This document shows, piece after piece, positions 17,523 to 25,301 of a DNA stretch of 64,000 nucleotides (positions within the stretch are counted from its first letter, which is position 1; every line of letters starts with the position of its first letter). Below the pieces are notes generated by a model that did not search any database, was not told the origin of the DNA, and saw only the letters and a program-made list of their open reading frames with translations. The position numbers were made by a program, and so were the translations under genes. Origin of the DNA: Limnospira fusiformis SAG 85.79 (GTDB taxonomy: Bacteria; Cyanobacteriota; Cyanobacteriia; Cyanobacteriales; Microcoleaceae); NCBI RefSeq assembly GCF_012516315.1, contig NZ_CP051185.1, positions 6,205,363 to 6,269,362 on the forward strand. Direction: 5' to 3'.

Positions 17523-17897
17523 TCAAACAGACGGACGACGAATTCGGGTTTGTATGTCATCTGCCACCACCAGACAACCTTGTAAAGTCGCCAGTGGATC
17601 TTCCCGCACAACCCGCTGCAAAACATCAAGCACGGCCTGACGACTTCCACAGCGAGAACGCAACAGTAAAATTCCCGGATGAGTTCCGGGTGGAAAACGT
17701 CGGACATCAGAAAAATCTAAGTCGAGAGTAATAAAAAAGCGTCCCTCAGTACAAACTTGCTGCCATACAACTTCATCGTCTTCACCAGACAATCCTTCAT
17801 CAGTAACTCGATCGCAATCGTAACCTTCATTTCGGAGAAACTCTGCATGGGTAATACTAAGATTTTCGTCTAATTTGACTAAGAGCATTATGATCAC
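17523..17897 (-). CDS. DUF5615 PIN-like toxin (Vap45-type)
   Basis: A 124-aa protein of the DUF5615 PIN-like group. Signatures are KLDENLS near the N-terminus (D10, E11), ITLDLDFSD in the middle and GILLLRSR. These ribonuclease-like toxins pair with DUF433 antitoxins. Its ATG overlaps the upstream DUF433 stop by four bases (ATGA), showing translational coupling. The pair seems intact. Confidence 0.82.
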   Translation of the reverse strand: MIIMLLVKLDENLSITHAEFLRNEGYDCDRVTDEGLSGEDDEVVWQQVCTEGRFFITLDLDFSDVRRFPPGTHPGILLLRSRCGSRQAVLDVLQRVVREDPLATLQGCLVVADDIQTRIRRPSV

Positions 17898-18121
17898 GTT
17901 GGCGACAGTTCTTCTTCTCTTGCTAGTGCCGCCGCATAAGCGATCGCCGAGCGCACATTTTCTAAAGTCAACGGTGGATATTCCTCAACAATTTCTGCTA
18001 ATGTCAATCCCTCAGCCAGGTTATCCAGGATGACCGAAACCATAATCCTGGTTCCTTTAATACAAGGTTTGCCATGACAAATATTGGGGTTTTTCTCAAT
18101 TTGTTCTTGCCAATTAAGCAT
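17894..18121 (-). CDS. DUF433 antitoxin
   Basis: A 75-aa protein with the classic DUF433 pattern: PNICHGKPCIKGTRI followed by LTLAEIVEEYPPLT and ENVRSAIAYAA, a winged-helix-like DNA-binding antitoxin. It precedes and overlaps the DUF5615 toxin gene and probably autoregulates the operon. Confidence 0.85.
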   Translation of the reverse strand: MLNWQEQIEKNPNICHGKPCIKGTRIMVSVILDNLAEGLTLAEIVEEYPPLTLENVRSAIAYAAALAREEELSPT

Positions 18122-18309
18122 GGTTTGCCCTCTACCAAATTGTTAAGCATAACTTGTCCTAGTTTAGCATAAAACCAACCGGCTACGAGAGCGATATCTG
18201 AGCCTGGTCGAAGCGATCGCTTTTCTGACTCCCTGAGCTCTGCTCCAAGAGGAGTTCGCGCAGCACCCCGGAGGCAATCGCTCTTTGATTCCCAGATAGG
18301 CGACTAATA

Positions 18310-19413
18310 TCAGCCTGCGAACTCTAATCCCTGATAAACATCCTCAGAATCTGCATTCAAATAAGGACGCTGCCAATCAATCCCCAACCCAGAAAACTGC
18401 TCAGAAATAGCAGCAATCCGACCCGCCGCAGAATTGTCCTCCTGTTGCCAAGCCATCAATAACCCATTAGCTATAATCTGACAGCGATTCATCCCAAAAC
18501 TCTCCTCACTGCCAAACTTTTTGTCCGGTTCTTCCGCCAACCCCAAACCCGGTGCTAACTCCAGAGTAAACAAAGGTATTTCTGGCTTAAAAACAGACTT
18601 ATTTTCTTGATAAACATGAGCCACAACCTGCCTGACCAACTCATAATCTGTTTTGCCAAAATAAAGCACCCCAGCATCATACCGTTGATAATCAGCCGGA
18701 TTATACAAAGCCTTAAAACTAAAAGGAATGCCCCTCTCATTTAACCTTTCAGTCAACCCAGCCATCACAGCCACCGCACCTTCAGGAGTAACATTAAAAT
18801 AGATCCGCACCATAGCTTCCTCTCTCTGTAAACCGGCATTACCCACCGCCATATAAAAGCCATTTTGCACCAAATTCTTAGGCATCAAAATTGACACAAC
18901 ATCCCCCACTGCTGCCGCTTTTTCAGACTCTTGAAGATGCTTTTCCCGTTGGATATGCAGCCGCAAACCGCCCTTAGTTACAGCCAAACTGCCATCGGTT
19001 TCTTCTCTCAAAATCGACCAACCCGCATCAAAATATCCCTCACCCTTGTTCGCTGCTTCCAACTGTAAATAAAAGTCCATAGCTACGCCCGCAAAACTAT
19101 TATTCTCCAAATCTAATGGCTGACCCTTATTCTCAGAACCTAATGCTTGGGATGCTTGCATCGACCCATTATAATAAATGCCATAAAGAAAACTCCGCAA
19201 CTGTAAGCTCATGTACTTATCCTGCATTTCCTGGGGTAAAGCCTGAATCCGAGGCAATATCTCAGCAGGCATTTCCCAGGGTTGATAGTTCGGATGATGA
19301 ATCGAAAAATCGGCGGAAATTTGGACATTTTCAACAATATCTGACAAAACTTCCTTTAACCGACCTCCAACTTCAGAGGCTAATTGATGAGATTGAGAAT
19401 TAAGTAATGACAT
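18310..19413 (-). CDS. HopA1-family protein (putative lanthipeptide/thioamitide lyase)
   Basis: A 367-aa protein matching the HopA1 effector-family fold. Landmarks are the FLYGIYYNGS segment near residue 80, the VYFN-like RIYFNVTPEG centre and the late SFGMNRCQIIANGL segment. In class V lanthipeptide and thioviridamide-like pathways, a HopA1-like protein works with an APH-fold kinase to phosphorylate and eliminate Ser/Thr. Here the kinase gene lies 24 bases upstream in the same operon, the same pairing as LxmK/LxmY and TvaC/TvaD. I found no obvious precursor peptide alongside, so the substrate is unknown. The family call is strong; the pathway is inference. Confidence 0.75.
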   Translation of the reverse strand: MSLLNSQSHQLASEVGGRLKEVLSDIVENVQISADFSIHHPNYQPWEMPAEILPRIQALPQEMQDKYMSLQLRSFLYGIYYNGSMQASQALGSENKGQPLDLENNSFAGVAMDFYLQLEAANKGEGYFDAGWSILREETDGSLAVTKGGLRLHIQREKHLQESEKAAAVGDVVSILMPKNLVQNGFYMAVGNAGLQREEAMVRIYFNVTPEGAVAVMAGLTERLNERGIPFSFKALYNPADYQRYDAGVLYFGKTDYELVRQVVAHVYQENKSVFKPEIPLFTLELAPGLGLAEEPDKKFGSEESFGMNRCQIIANGLLMAWQQEDNSAAGRIAAISEQFSGLGIDWQRPYLNADSEDVYQGLEFAG

Positions 19414-19437
19414 GATTTTTCAAGATACTCAACGATA

Positions 19438-20607
19438 TTAAACTTTGCCAACAACAGAAGAATTCATCTGATTTAACTGAGTAGCAGTAGCCCCAAAAAT
19501 CGTGGGCATTGATGATTCAGGACGAGATAACAAAGCCTTGGCTACCTGAAGCATAGCAATTCCCGTATTATTAAAGGTTTTTTGATACTGAATCATTGCC
19601 AAAATCCCAATAATTAAAGAAAAACCTGCCAACTGTACGACCTGCTTTAAGAAATCAGGACGATATTCTAAGATTTCTGGGAAAGTTTCTAAATAAGCTA
19701 AAGTTAACCCACCGATAGATGGCTGAAGTAATTCTAGGGGAGTAGTGGCTAGTCGCAAAGATTCTTCAATACTAAGAGAATTACTAATCACTAAGCTACC
19801 CAACCAAATTTGTAGATAACTGGCGATCGCCATTCCCAAATCAAATGCTGGATCTCCCCAATCAGACCTTTCCCAATCAATCAAGCGGATCGCATTTCCA
19901 TTAATATCTTCCCAGTTTCGATTCAGAAGAATATTATTCAGCTTGATGTCATTGTGAGTCAGACAAACAGGAGAAATAGTTTCAGTGACTCGATGAACTG
20001 CTTGTCCTAAGCTATCATATCGTTGATAAAGTGCAAAAAATTTCAATCCATCCATCGGAGCCATACCAAAAATTTCAGGACCGATCCTTTCCAAACTCTC
20101 TAATAATAGCGGAGATACTTTGGGTTTTCCTGCCACCTCTTCTTGGACAAAAAATTCCCGATAAATACTCTGATTCCAGGTATCACGATGAATCGTCGCC
20201 AAACAACTGCCAATTTGAGCAGCAACCTGAACCGGAAAGAGATTGTTTTTAGAATAAAACTCTGCTAAATCCTGATAATTATCCAGATAAGTAGAAACTA
20301 AAATTGAGTTATCAGCATCGTGGAGCAGTAATTCTGGCAGAAAACTACGCCAATGGTCAAATTCAGGAAAGCTCTGTAGAAATTTGGGGATTCGCCATTC
20401 CCCAAAAAACTCGCCCACAGTTTCTTTTTCCGAATTGATAAATTGTTCTTGTTTAACCAGTAACTTTCGACCCTCTGGTAAAGTCACCAATAAATTAAAA
20501 TTTTTAGCCTCAACCTGCTCTACTCCTGGATTTTCTAGGGAGCGATCGCAGATTTTTTGGTCGATTAAATAGTCATAAACATTTTGAGAACTTAACACAA
20601 ATTTCAT
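19438..20607 (-). CDS. APH/choline-kinase-fold phosphotransferase paired with HopA1
   Basis: A 389-aa kinase-like protein starting at ATG 20607 (MKFVLSSQNVYDYL); a TTG six codons upstream is less likely. The catalytic loop HNDIKLNNIL and the metal motif LIDWERSDWGDP are those of aminoglycoside/choline-type kinases. The Lys of the N-lobe is probably in KLLVKQEQF. It is co-transcribed with the HopA1-family gene. Together they resemble split dehydratases of class V lanthipeptide or thioamitide pathways, in which this protein would phosphorylate Ser/Thr of a leader-bearing peptide. An antibiotic-resistance role is less likely given the partner. Confidence 0.78.
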   Translation of the reverse strand: MKFVLSSQNVYDYLIDQKICDRSLENPGVEQVEAKNFNLLVTLPEGRKLLVKQEQFINSEKETVGEFFGEWRIPKFLQSFPEFDHWRSFLPELLLHDADNSILVSTYLDNYQDLAEFYSKNNLFPVQVAAQIGSCLATIHRDTWNQSIYREFFVQEEVAGKPKVSPLLLESLERIGPEIFGMAPMDGLKFFALYQRYDSLGQAVHRVTETISPVCLTHNDIKLNNILLNRNWEDINGNAIRLIDWERSDWGDPAFDLGMAIASYLQIWLGSLVISNSLSIEESLRLATTPLELLQPSIGGLTLAYLETFPEILEYRPDFLKQVVQLAGFSLIIGILAMIQYQKTFNNTGIAMLQVAKALLSRPESSMPTIFGATATQLNQMNSSVVGKV

Positions 20608-20703
20608 AATTACAATTATTCTCAAATATGGCTGCTCTGTTTTGATTGATTTTCATCATAATTGATGATAGCCTTATTGCCAACCTCTTCATCTGTATTA
20701 AAA

Positions 20704-20728
20704 AGACATAATTAATACAATTATGTCT
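20704..20728. promoter_or_regulatory. Perfect 10-bp inverted repeat upstream of the kinase/HopA1 operon
   Basis: AGACATAATT and AATTATGTCT are separated by AATAC, about 100 bases upstream of the kinase start. A near-identical element lies at 17331-17355, downstream of the operon and beyond the TA pair. It could be an operator for the operon or a mobile palindrome. The perfect symmetry is seen directly; the role is inferred. Confidence 0.45.
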
Positions 20729-20847
20729 AAACTTCAACTAATCTCGCCAGTCAAACAAGCTGTTAGATTGTTTTATTGCTAATTGCGATCGCTCCCTAGA
20801 CAAAGAAACCGGGTTTCTGTGAGAGTTTTTGCCTCCTCACCAAGATG

Positions 20848-21087
20848 TCAACTAGAAACCGGGTTTCTCCACGGGAGACAAAGAAACCGGGTTTCTGTGA
20901 TAGGTTTGTGCATCCTAATTGCCGATCGCACTGCTGTAATCACAGTGTCCCCAGCCCGGGAATCCAACAATTCCTCATGCACCGCACAGGGAATTAAAAT
21001 CCTACCATAAAGCTGAGGCATTAGGCTAAATTGCTCGACCTTCGCTAAAAATGGGATAAGGGGTGAAGTGTTGCTGACAACAATCAT
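20848..21087 (-). pseudogene. DUF3368 PIN-like toxin, 3' end replaced by REP palindromes
   Basis: From ATG 21087 the frame reads MIVVSNTSPLIPFLAK, the hallmark of DUF3368 PIN-like toxins, with VHEELLDSRAG following. After about 60 residues the frame runs through AGAAACCGGGTTTCT repeats (TETRFLCLPWRNPVSS) and stops. Family members are about twice as long, so the C-terminal catalytic half is lost. It lies 17 bases after the UPF0175 antitoxin gene. Confidence 0.75.
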
Positions 21088-21103
21088 AATCACTCCGTTT
21101 CCT

Positions 21104-21328
21104 CTAGGTTTTGAGGTCTTGCTGAAACTCATCAATCTCATAATGGACGCAAATACCTCGCTCAGAAATCAGTTTTTGAAACTGCATCCGATGCCACCCC
21201 AATAACTCACTGGCTTTACCCAAACTAATTTTATCTTGCTGAAACAACATCAGCACAATTTCCCCAAATAACTCATTTTCAGAAAAGCCACTAGCCTTTA
21301 CTAAATCATCGGAAATCACTAAACTCAT
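21104..21328 (-). CDS. UPF0175 antitoxin
   Basis: A 74-aa protein of the UPF0175 family, with ELFGEIVLMLFQQDKISLGKA and SELLGWHRMQFQKLI, a helix-turn-helix-like antitoxin usually paired with DUF3368. Its toxin at 20848-21087 is truncated, so the antitoxin is probably a relic or still neutralises related toxins elsewhere. Confidence 0.82.
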   Translation of the reverse strand: MSLVISDDLVKASGFSENELFGEIVLMLFQQDKISLGKASELLGWHRMQFQKLISERGICVHYEIDEFQQDLKT

Positions 21329-21678
21329 CGGGAACTCTCCTAGGCTGAAATCTCCTGCTTAAATCCTAGCAGCGACGAAAGCGATCGCCCACAATTGCGG
21401 ATACCATATCGCCTCTTGAAATTGCTCCTTAGCCCGGTCAATGGGTTTGAGGCAACAACTCTCAACAACCCTCAGCAATTTGTTAATCTAACAACTTCAC
21501 GATTCCCTGCGAAACGGGGATGCGATCGCGCCTATCCTCCAATGGTTGTAACATAGATATAGAAACCGGGTTTCTCCAGGGGATGCACTCTCTTGAGCGA
21601 GGTGTCACTAGAAACCCGGTTTCTCCACATATAGGCGATCGCCTTCGCATAAAATAGAGTGACTTGACTTTTATCTAT
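21329..21678. repeat. Dispersed repeat and REP palindromes
   Basis: A gene-free stretch. About 21370-21540 matches about 17057-17222, sharing TTGCTCCTTAGCCCGGTCAA and GATTCCCTGCGAAACGGGGA. Two REP palindromes follow (about 21560 and 21608) together with HIP1 sites. Confidence 0.65.
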
Positions 21679-22152
21679 ATGAATGAGACTGTTTACATCG
21701 AAACAAGTATTTTAGGGTATCTCACCGCTAGATAGACCAAAAACTTGATTATCGCTGCCCACATGGAGATTACAAGGGACTGGTGGGAACTGCGCCGGAA
21801 CGCTTTCACTCTCTATACATCAGAAGCCGTTTTAGAGGAAGTGGCACAAGGAGATCCAGCGATCGCCGCCCAACGACTAGAGATTTTAGGTAATTTTCCT
21901 TTGCTGACTTTGAATCAAGCGGTAGAAGCTTTGGCAGCACAATTTTTAGACCGAAGCAATTTGCCCCCTAAAGCCAAGATAGACGCGATCCACATAGCTG
22001 CTGCCACTGTTCACGGTATGGATTATTTGTTAACATGGAACTGCAAGCATATCGCCAATGCCCAAATTCAAGGAAAATTGGCCGAAATTAGTCTAGATTG
22101 TGGCTATGTGCTGCCTGTTCTCTGTACGCCCAACGAACTCATGGGAGATTAG
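21679..22152 (+). pseudogene. PIN-domain toxin interrupted by one TAG
   Basis: From ATG 21679 the frame reads MNETVYIETSILGYLTAR, stops at TAG 21733-21735, and continues TKNLIIAAHMEITRDWWELRR in the same frame to 22152. YIETS is the N-terminal active-site motif of this PIN subfamily, and KIDAIHIAAAT and YLLTWNCKHI are the later motifs. A restart at TTG 21745 would lack the first acidic residue, so the toxin is probably dead. The antitoxin follows three bases later. Confidence 0.8.
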
Positions 22153-22155
22153 TCT

Positions 22156-22371
22156 ATGTGGAAAGATGAAATTGTCGAAGAAATCCATCAAATTCGCGAT
22201 CGCTATGCCAAGTCTTTCAACTACGATTTGAATGCCATATTTGAAGACCTCCGCAAAAAGGAAGCAGAAAGCGGCAGAGAAGTTGTCAATTTGTCGCGCC
22301 CACCGGGTTTAAAAACCCGTTGGAGTGGACGAGATTTTGAGGGTGAAGTCAAGAAAACCAAGCCCAGTTAG
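22156..22371 (+). CDS. Antitoxin partner of the broken PIN toxin
   Basis: A 71-aa, charged, helical protein (begins MWKDEIVEEIHQIRDRYAK). It directly follows the PIN pseudogene; the toxin-then-antitoxin order is usual for this cyanobacterial family. A degraded copy of its last about 40 codons lies at 23842-23970. It appears intact and so is likely an orphan antitoxin. Confidence 0.7.
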   Translation: MWKDEIVEEIHQIRDRYAKSFNYDLNAIFEDLRKKEAESGREVVNLSRPPGLKTRWSGRDFEGEVKKTKPS

Positions 22372-22570
22372 GATGAGCCATCGTTAGGTGCGATCGCCCC
22401 TAATTGCAAATACCATATCCCCTACACTCAGAAACCTTCTGTCTTTCTGCATCCTCACAGAGATTTTGCCATCAACCCGGTTTCTCAGTTCCAATTACCA
22501 TCAATCAAAACCCTCGTAGGTTGGTATGATAAAATTAATCAGGTCAAGCCATTTTAGGAAAGTTAAAGCT

Positions 22571-22840
22571 ATGACCACTAAACAACCTCGCTACAGTAAA
22601 GAGGAATTCGCTCGTCTTGGGGATGAAATTTATGAATTTAAGGTTCGCCCACAAGTAGAGGCAGGTAATGAGGGCAAGATTGTGGCGATTGATTTAGAAA
22701 CTGGAGATTTTGAAGTCGATGCTAGTGAAATTGCCGCGTGCGATCGCCTTGAAGCCACTCACCCTGATGCTCAAATCTGGATTGTGCGAATCGGTTCCGG
22801 CTATGTCCGTCGCTTCGGTGGACTAAGCAAGAGAATTTGA
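22571..22840 (+). CDS. Small hypothetical protein preceding an aspartic-protease remnant
   Basis: An 89-aa protein starting at MTTKQPRYSKEEFARLGDE (ATG 22571; an upstream in-frame ATG lies in repeat-like DNA). Many cyanobacterial genomes have such proteins directly upstream of a 'clan AA aspartic protease' gene, and here its stop overlaps the remnant start. The GKIVAIDLETGDFEV segment suggests a small beta-rich domain. Function unknown; probably part of a two-gene TA-like module. Confidence 0.65.
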   Translation: MTTKQPRYSKEEFARLGDEIYEFKVRPQVEAGNEGKIVAIDLETGDFEVDASEIAACDRLEATHPDAQIWIVRIGSGYVRRFGGLSKRI

Positions 22841-22923
22841 TGATTACCGGAATCGTTAATAGAGATTTTGAACCGATTATTCCCCATATTCACATCCTGC
22901 CAACTTATCACCAGACTCGGTGA
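22840..22923 (+). pseudogene. 5' remnant of a clan AA aspartic protease-like gene
   Basis: The ATG at 22840 overlaps the upstream stop (TGATG). The frame reads MITGIVNRDFEPII, the usual start of small cyanobacterial clan AA aspartic proteases, but ends after 27 codons, where it runs into the 3' end of the opposing PIN gene. The catalytic DTG motif is gone. A deletion joined two modules tail to tail. Confidence 0.6.
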
Positions 22924-23292
22924 ATGGAATAGGCATCAAAAGCCGAATCGCGACTAATCAAAACCAAGGGATGATTCATGGCTTGTGCCACCAAAATCCG
23001 ATCAAACGGATCGCGATGATGGAGGGGTAAGCTCAGGTAGAACTCCGTATAGTGCGAATGTAATGGGCAGAACGCCGATTTTTAGTTGTTGTAGCACTTC
23101 CTCTAATTCTGAGAATGATTTCTGTAACCTAAGTTTGCCTAAACCCAATTTAATTGAAATTTCCCATAAACTGGCAATACTTACGGAGAGATTGTTATTG
23201 GCATCTTCCAGAATTTCGGTGGCTCTATCACTTAAATTTTCACTGTTTTGCAAGTACCACAGTAAAGTATGGGTATCCAGTAGGCAATTCAT
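22908..23292 (-). pseudogene. PIN-domain toxin with a one-base frameshift
   Basis: The first part (MNCLLDTHTLLWYLQNSENL ... LWEISIKLGLGKL) is a typical PIN toxin. Near 23053-23057 one base is missing; the continuation HYTEF.LSLPLHHRDPFDRILVAQA...LISRDSAF lies in another frame and ends at 22908-22910. The HRDPFDR and SRD motifs carry the remaining acidic residues, so the frameshift removes activity unless it is corrected. Its partner antitoxin lies just upstream. Confidence 0.8.
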
Positions 23293-23294
23293 CT

Positions 23295-23513
23295 TTACAT
23301 ATAATCCTTTAAATCTTCCAGAGGTTCATCAAAATCATCAGACATCCAGATTTGACCCTGCCAAATACCCAGTCCGCCTCGCTGGGGTGCTTTGGCGGTT
23401 TGAACAGCGTCTGCCGCATATCGGTTCACCAAAAATTCTGTATAGTCCAAAACTGACTGCTTGACAGATTCTGGGAGTTTTTCCACATTTTTTAAAATGG
23501 CATTTTCTATCAT
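23295..23513 (-). CDS. DUF2281-type antitoxin
   Basis: A 72-aa protein with the DUF2281 pattern KLPESVKQSVLDYTEFLVNR and a GLGIWQGQIWMSDDFDEPLEDL tail typical of antitoxins of PIN toxins in cyanobacteria. It ends two bases before the PIN gene. Intact, while its toxin is frameshifted. Confidence 0.8.
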   Translation of the reverse strand: MIENAILKNVEKLPESVKQSVLDYTEFLVNRYAADAVQTAKAPQRGGLGIWQGQIWMSDDFDEPLEDLKDYM

Positions 23514-23664
23514 TTTTTTACTTAAAAATATGCCTCTCTATGAATCAATTAACTCTCATATCTGGCTTTCACAAAAGCCGGAATTTGATGGGGGTCAGTC
23601 CACCCGGGGGGTTTATGGAAGCCCAACCAGTGGACTATAGCTAGTGATTTTTACTCACTTAATC

Positions 23665-23769
23665 CTATAGCATTCCTAAATGAATTGTGGAAGACCCTCA
23701 CCCCCAACCCCTCTCCCAGAACGGGAGAGGGGAGAAGAAAATGTCACAACTGATTTAGGATTGCTATAG
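23665..23769. mobile_element. 105-bp MITE with CTATAG ends
   Basis: The terminal arms CTATAGCATTCCTAAAT and (reverse complement of the right end) CTATAGCAATCCTAAAT match over about 25 bases. Inside is the CCCCTCTCCC...GGGAGAGGGG hairpin shared with the elements at 27720 and 31612 and with a hairpin at 37136. No coding capacity. Ends with TA suggest an IS630/mariner-type target. Confidence 0.75.
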
Positions 23770-23841
23770 TTTTCTTGTTTTCAAGATAACACATCCCGGC
23801 CATCAATGCCAGCAACATAGATTTTCGTTTAGTTCAAAATT

Positions 23842-23970
23842 TGAAGACCTCCGCAAAAAGGAAGCAGAAAGCGGCAGAGAAGTTGTCACTTTGTCGCGCC
23901 AACCCGGTTGAAAAACCCGTTGGAGTGGACGAGATTTTGATGGTGAAGTCAAGAAAAACAAGCCCAGTTA
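23842..23970 (+). pseudogene. 3' fragment of the 22156-type antitoxin gene
   Basis: This stretch repeats the 3' half of the 22156-22371 gene (shared TTTGAAGACCTCCGCAAAAA and GGAGTGGACGAGATTTTGA) with several changes, including a TGA where the intact copy has a Leu codon. It has no start. Confidence 0.75.
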
Positions 23971-24019
23971 GGAGCGATAGTTAGGAGCGATAGTTAGGAG
24001 CGATAGTTAGGAGCGATCG
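23968..24019. repeat. Four tandem 13-bp repeats
   Basis: The unit TTAGGAGCGATAG occurs three times exactly and a fourth time as TTAGGAGCGATCG, which completes a HIP1 octamer. It lies directly after the antitoxin fragment and may have grown by slippage. Confidence 0.85.
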
Positions 24020-24033
24020 CCTTTAATCTTCCC

Positions 24034-24357
24034 TTACAACCCCACCACTCGTGTTTCAGCTTGTCTGAAAGACTTGGGTTTTACTACGATTTCTACATCC
24101 CGACCCAACGCATTTAAAAAACGAAACAACCGAGTCGTGGAAAAACCCGATAGCTTGCCATTCACTAATGCCGCCACTTTAGGCTGGTCAATTCCCAACA
24201 TTTCTGCCGCCTCAGTTTGAGTCATATTTTGGGCGGCGATAATACCACTAATTCTCCGGGCAAGTTCTGCCTTGACCAGTAATTCATCAGAATTTTCTAA
24301 CTCTAAATCGGCGAATACATTGCCACTTCCTGCTTGTACTTTAATCGGGTGATTCAT
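24034..24357 (-). CDS. XRE-family HigA-type antitoxin
   Basis: A 107-aa protein from ATG 24357 (MNHPIKVQAGSGNVFADL). It has an HTH (MTQTEAAEMLGIDQPKVAALVNGKLSGFS) and the RFLNALGRDVEIVVK strand typical of antitoxins of Gp49/HigB toxins. The upstream in-frame Met at 24405 overlaps the toxin gene and is less likely. It sits four bases after the HigB gene, the usual toxin-first order. Intact. Confidence 0.85.
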   Translation of the reverse strand: MNHPIKVQAGSGNVFADLELENSDELLVKAELARRISGIIAAQNMTQTEAAEMLGIDQPKVAALVNGKLSGFSTTRLFRFLNALGRDVEIVVKPKSFRQAETRVVGL

Positions 24358-24361
24358 ATTT

Positions 24362-24733
24362 TTACTGCTGATTGATGTAATGTTCGGAGTAATGTTCTTT
24401 GGCACGTTTAAGCCTTCCCTCGATTAGCTCAATATCCTGCTTAGGCGTGGCAATCCCTTTTTTTGACTTCTTCTGAAAAGCGTGGAGGACATAGACCACC
24501 CCCGCTAACTTTAAAGTGTAAACGGCTCGATAAGTGTCTCCGTCAAAATCTTCGACAACTTCAAGCACCCCAGCCCCCTTAAAGCCTTTGAGTGGTTTCG
24601 CAGACGGGTGCTTTTCACCACATTGAGCCAGATATAGCGCATAACCAACACCTTGCCGAACCTCCTCCGGGAACTCCTTTAAATCCTCAAGAGAACTGCC
24701 AACCCACTCAACTGGTTTTAGTAATTCACTCAT
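24362..24733 (-). CDS. HigB/Gp49-family RelE-like toxin
   Basis: A 123-aa toxin of the phage-derived Gp49-like/HigB family: DLKEFPEEVRQGVGYAL, HPSAKPLKGF, YRAVYTLKLAGVVYVLHAFQKKSKKGIATP. These are ribosome-dependent mRNA nucleases. One of the few pairs in this region with both partners intact. Confidence 0.87.
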   Translation of the reverse strand: MSELLKPVEWVGSSLEDLKEFPEEVRQGVGYALYLAQCGEKHPSAKPLKGFKGAGVLEVVEDFDGDTYRAVYTLKLAGVVYVLHAFQKKSKKGIATPKQDIELIEGRLKRAKEHYSEHYINQQ

Positions 24734-24817
24734 GCCTCAATTATGCTACTTTTGGCATATCATGTCAATCCCTGAATCCTGCTAGACTGAACTTAAGAAA
24801 CTGATGAAGCTAAGTTG

Positions 24818-25177
24818 ATGAAAATTAAAGCCATTATTCATCCAGCAGAAGAAGGGGGTTATTGGGTAGAAGTCCCAGCCCTTCCCGGTTGCATTACCGA
24901 AGGTGATACCTGGGAAGAGGTCACGCAGAATTTACAAGACGCCGTTGAGGGTTGGCTGAGTGTTGCGAATAATAGCCGGAAAAAAACAGAGCCCACAGAC
25001 GAAATTGTGGAAAAACAGGGCTGGTTTTTACAGAGAATTACAGGAAGCCACTAGATTTACGACAATCCCCCAGAACCCAAAATTCTCTCTATTCCTGTCC
25101 ATAGTAATCAGGAATTAAAAATTGGCACTTTAAAGGCATTGATGAAAGTAGCCAATCTCACCGAGGAGGACTTGTGA
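24818..25177 (+). pseudogene. hicB-hicA fusion by deletion, with one nonsense codon
   Basis: The first about 55 codons are HicB antitoxin (MKIKAIIHPAEEGGYWVEVP, LPGCITEGDTWEEV). The frame then passes directly into HicA toxin sequence (KQGWFLQRITGSH), hits TAG at 25052-25054, and continues in frame as IYDNPPEPKILSIPVHSNQEL to LTEEDL and TGA 25175-25177. A deletion removed the end of hicB and the start of hicA and joined them in frame; the TAG then truncated the product. Neither a full antitoxin nor a full toxin remains. Confidence 0.8.
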
Positions 25178-25301
25178 AAAAAGACCCCGATTCAATTAAC
25201 CAGCAATCATCCTAGCCTCTTTTGTGCCATAATGGTTTTATTTGAACCCGTGAGGGAGAGGTTGCTGCCCCGATGGGAGGAGAGGATGGGATAAGATACT
25301 G

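Larger units (their letters stand above)
23514..24033. other. Repeat-filled intergenic stretch
   Basis: No intact gene. Contents from left to right: a MITE at 23665-23769, an antitoxin gene fragment at 23842-23970, and a 13-bp tandem repeat at 23968-24019. These are annotated separately. Nothing else recognisable. Confidence 0.6.

Noticed and set aside
20641..20700. 39-codon frame upstream of the kinase as a lanthipeptide precursor (begins MKRLAIRLSSIM)
   Set aside because: It overlaps the kinase start, has no leader-like acidic region or Ser/Thr/Cys-rich core, and no ribosome site.
23968..24019. Short tandem repeats considered as a CRISPR array
   Set aside because: Units of 13 bp with no spacers; no cas genes in the window. 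No CRISPR array was seen anywhere.
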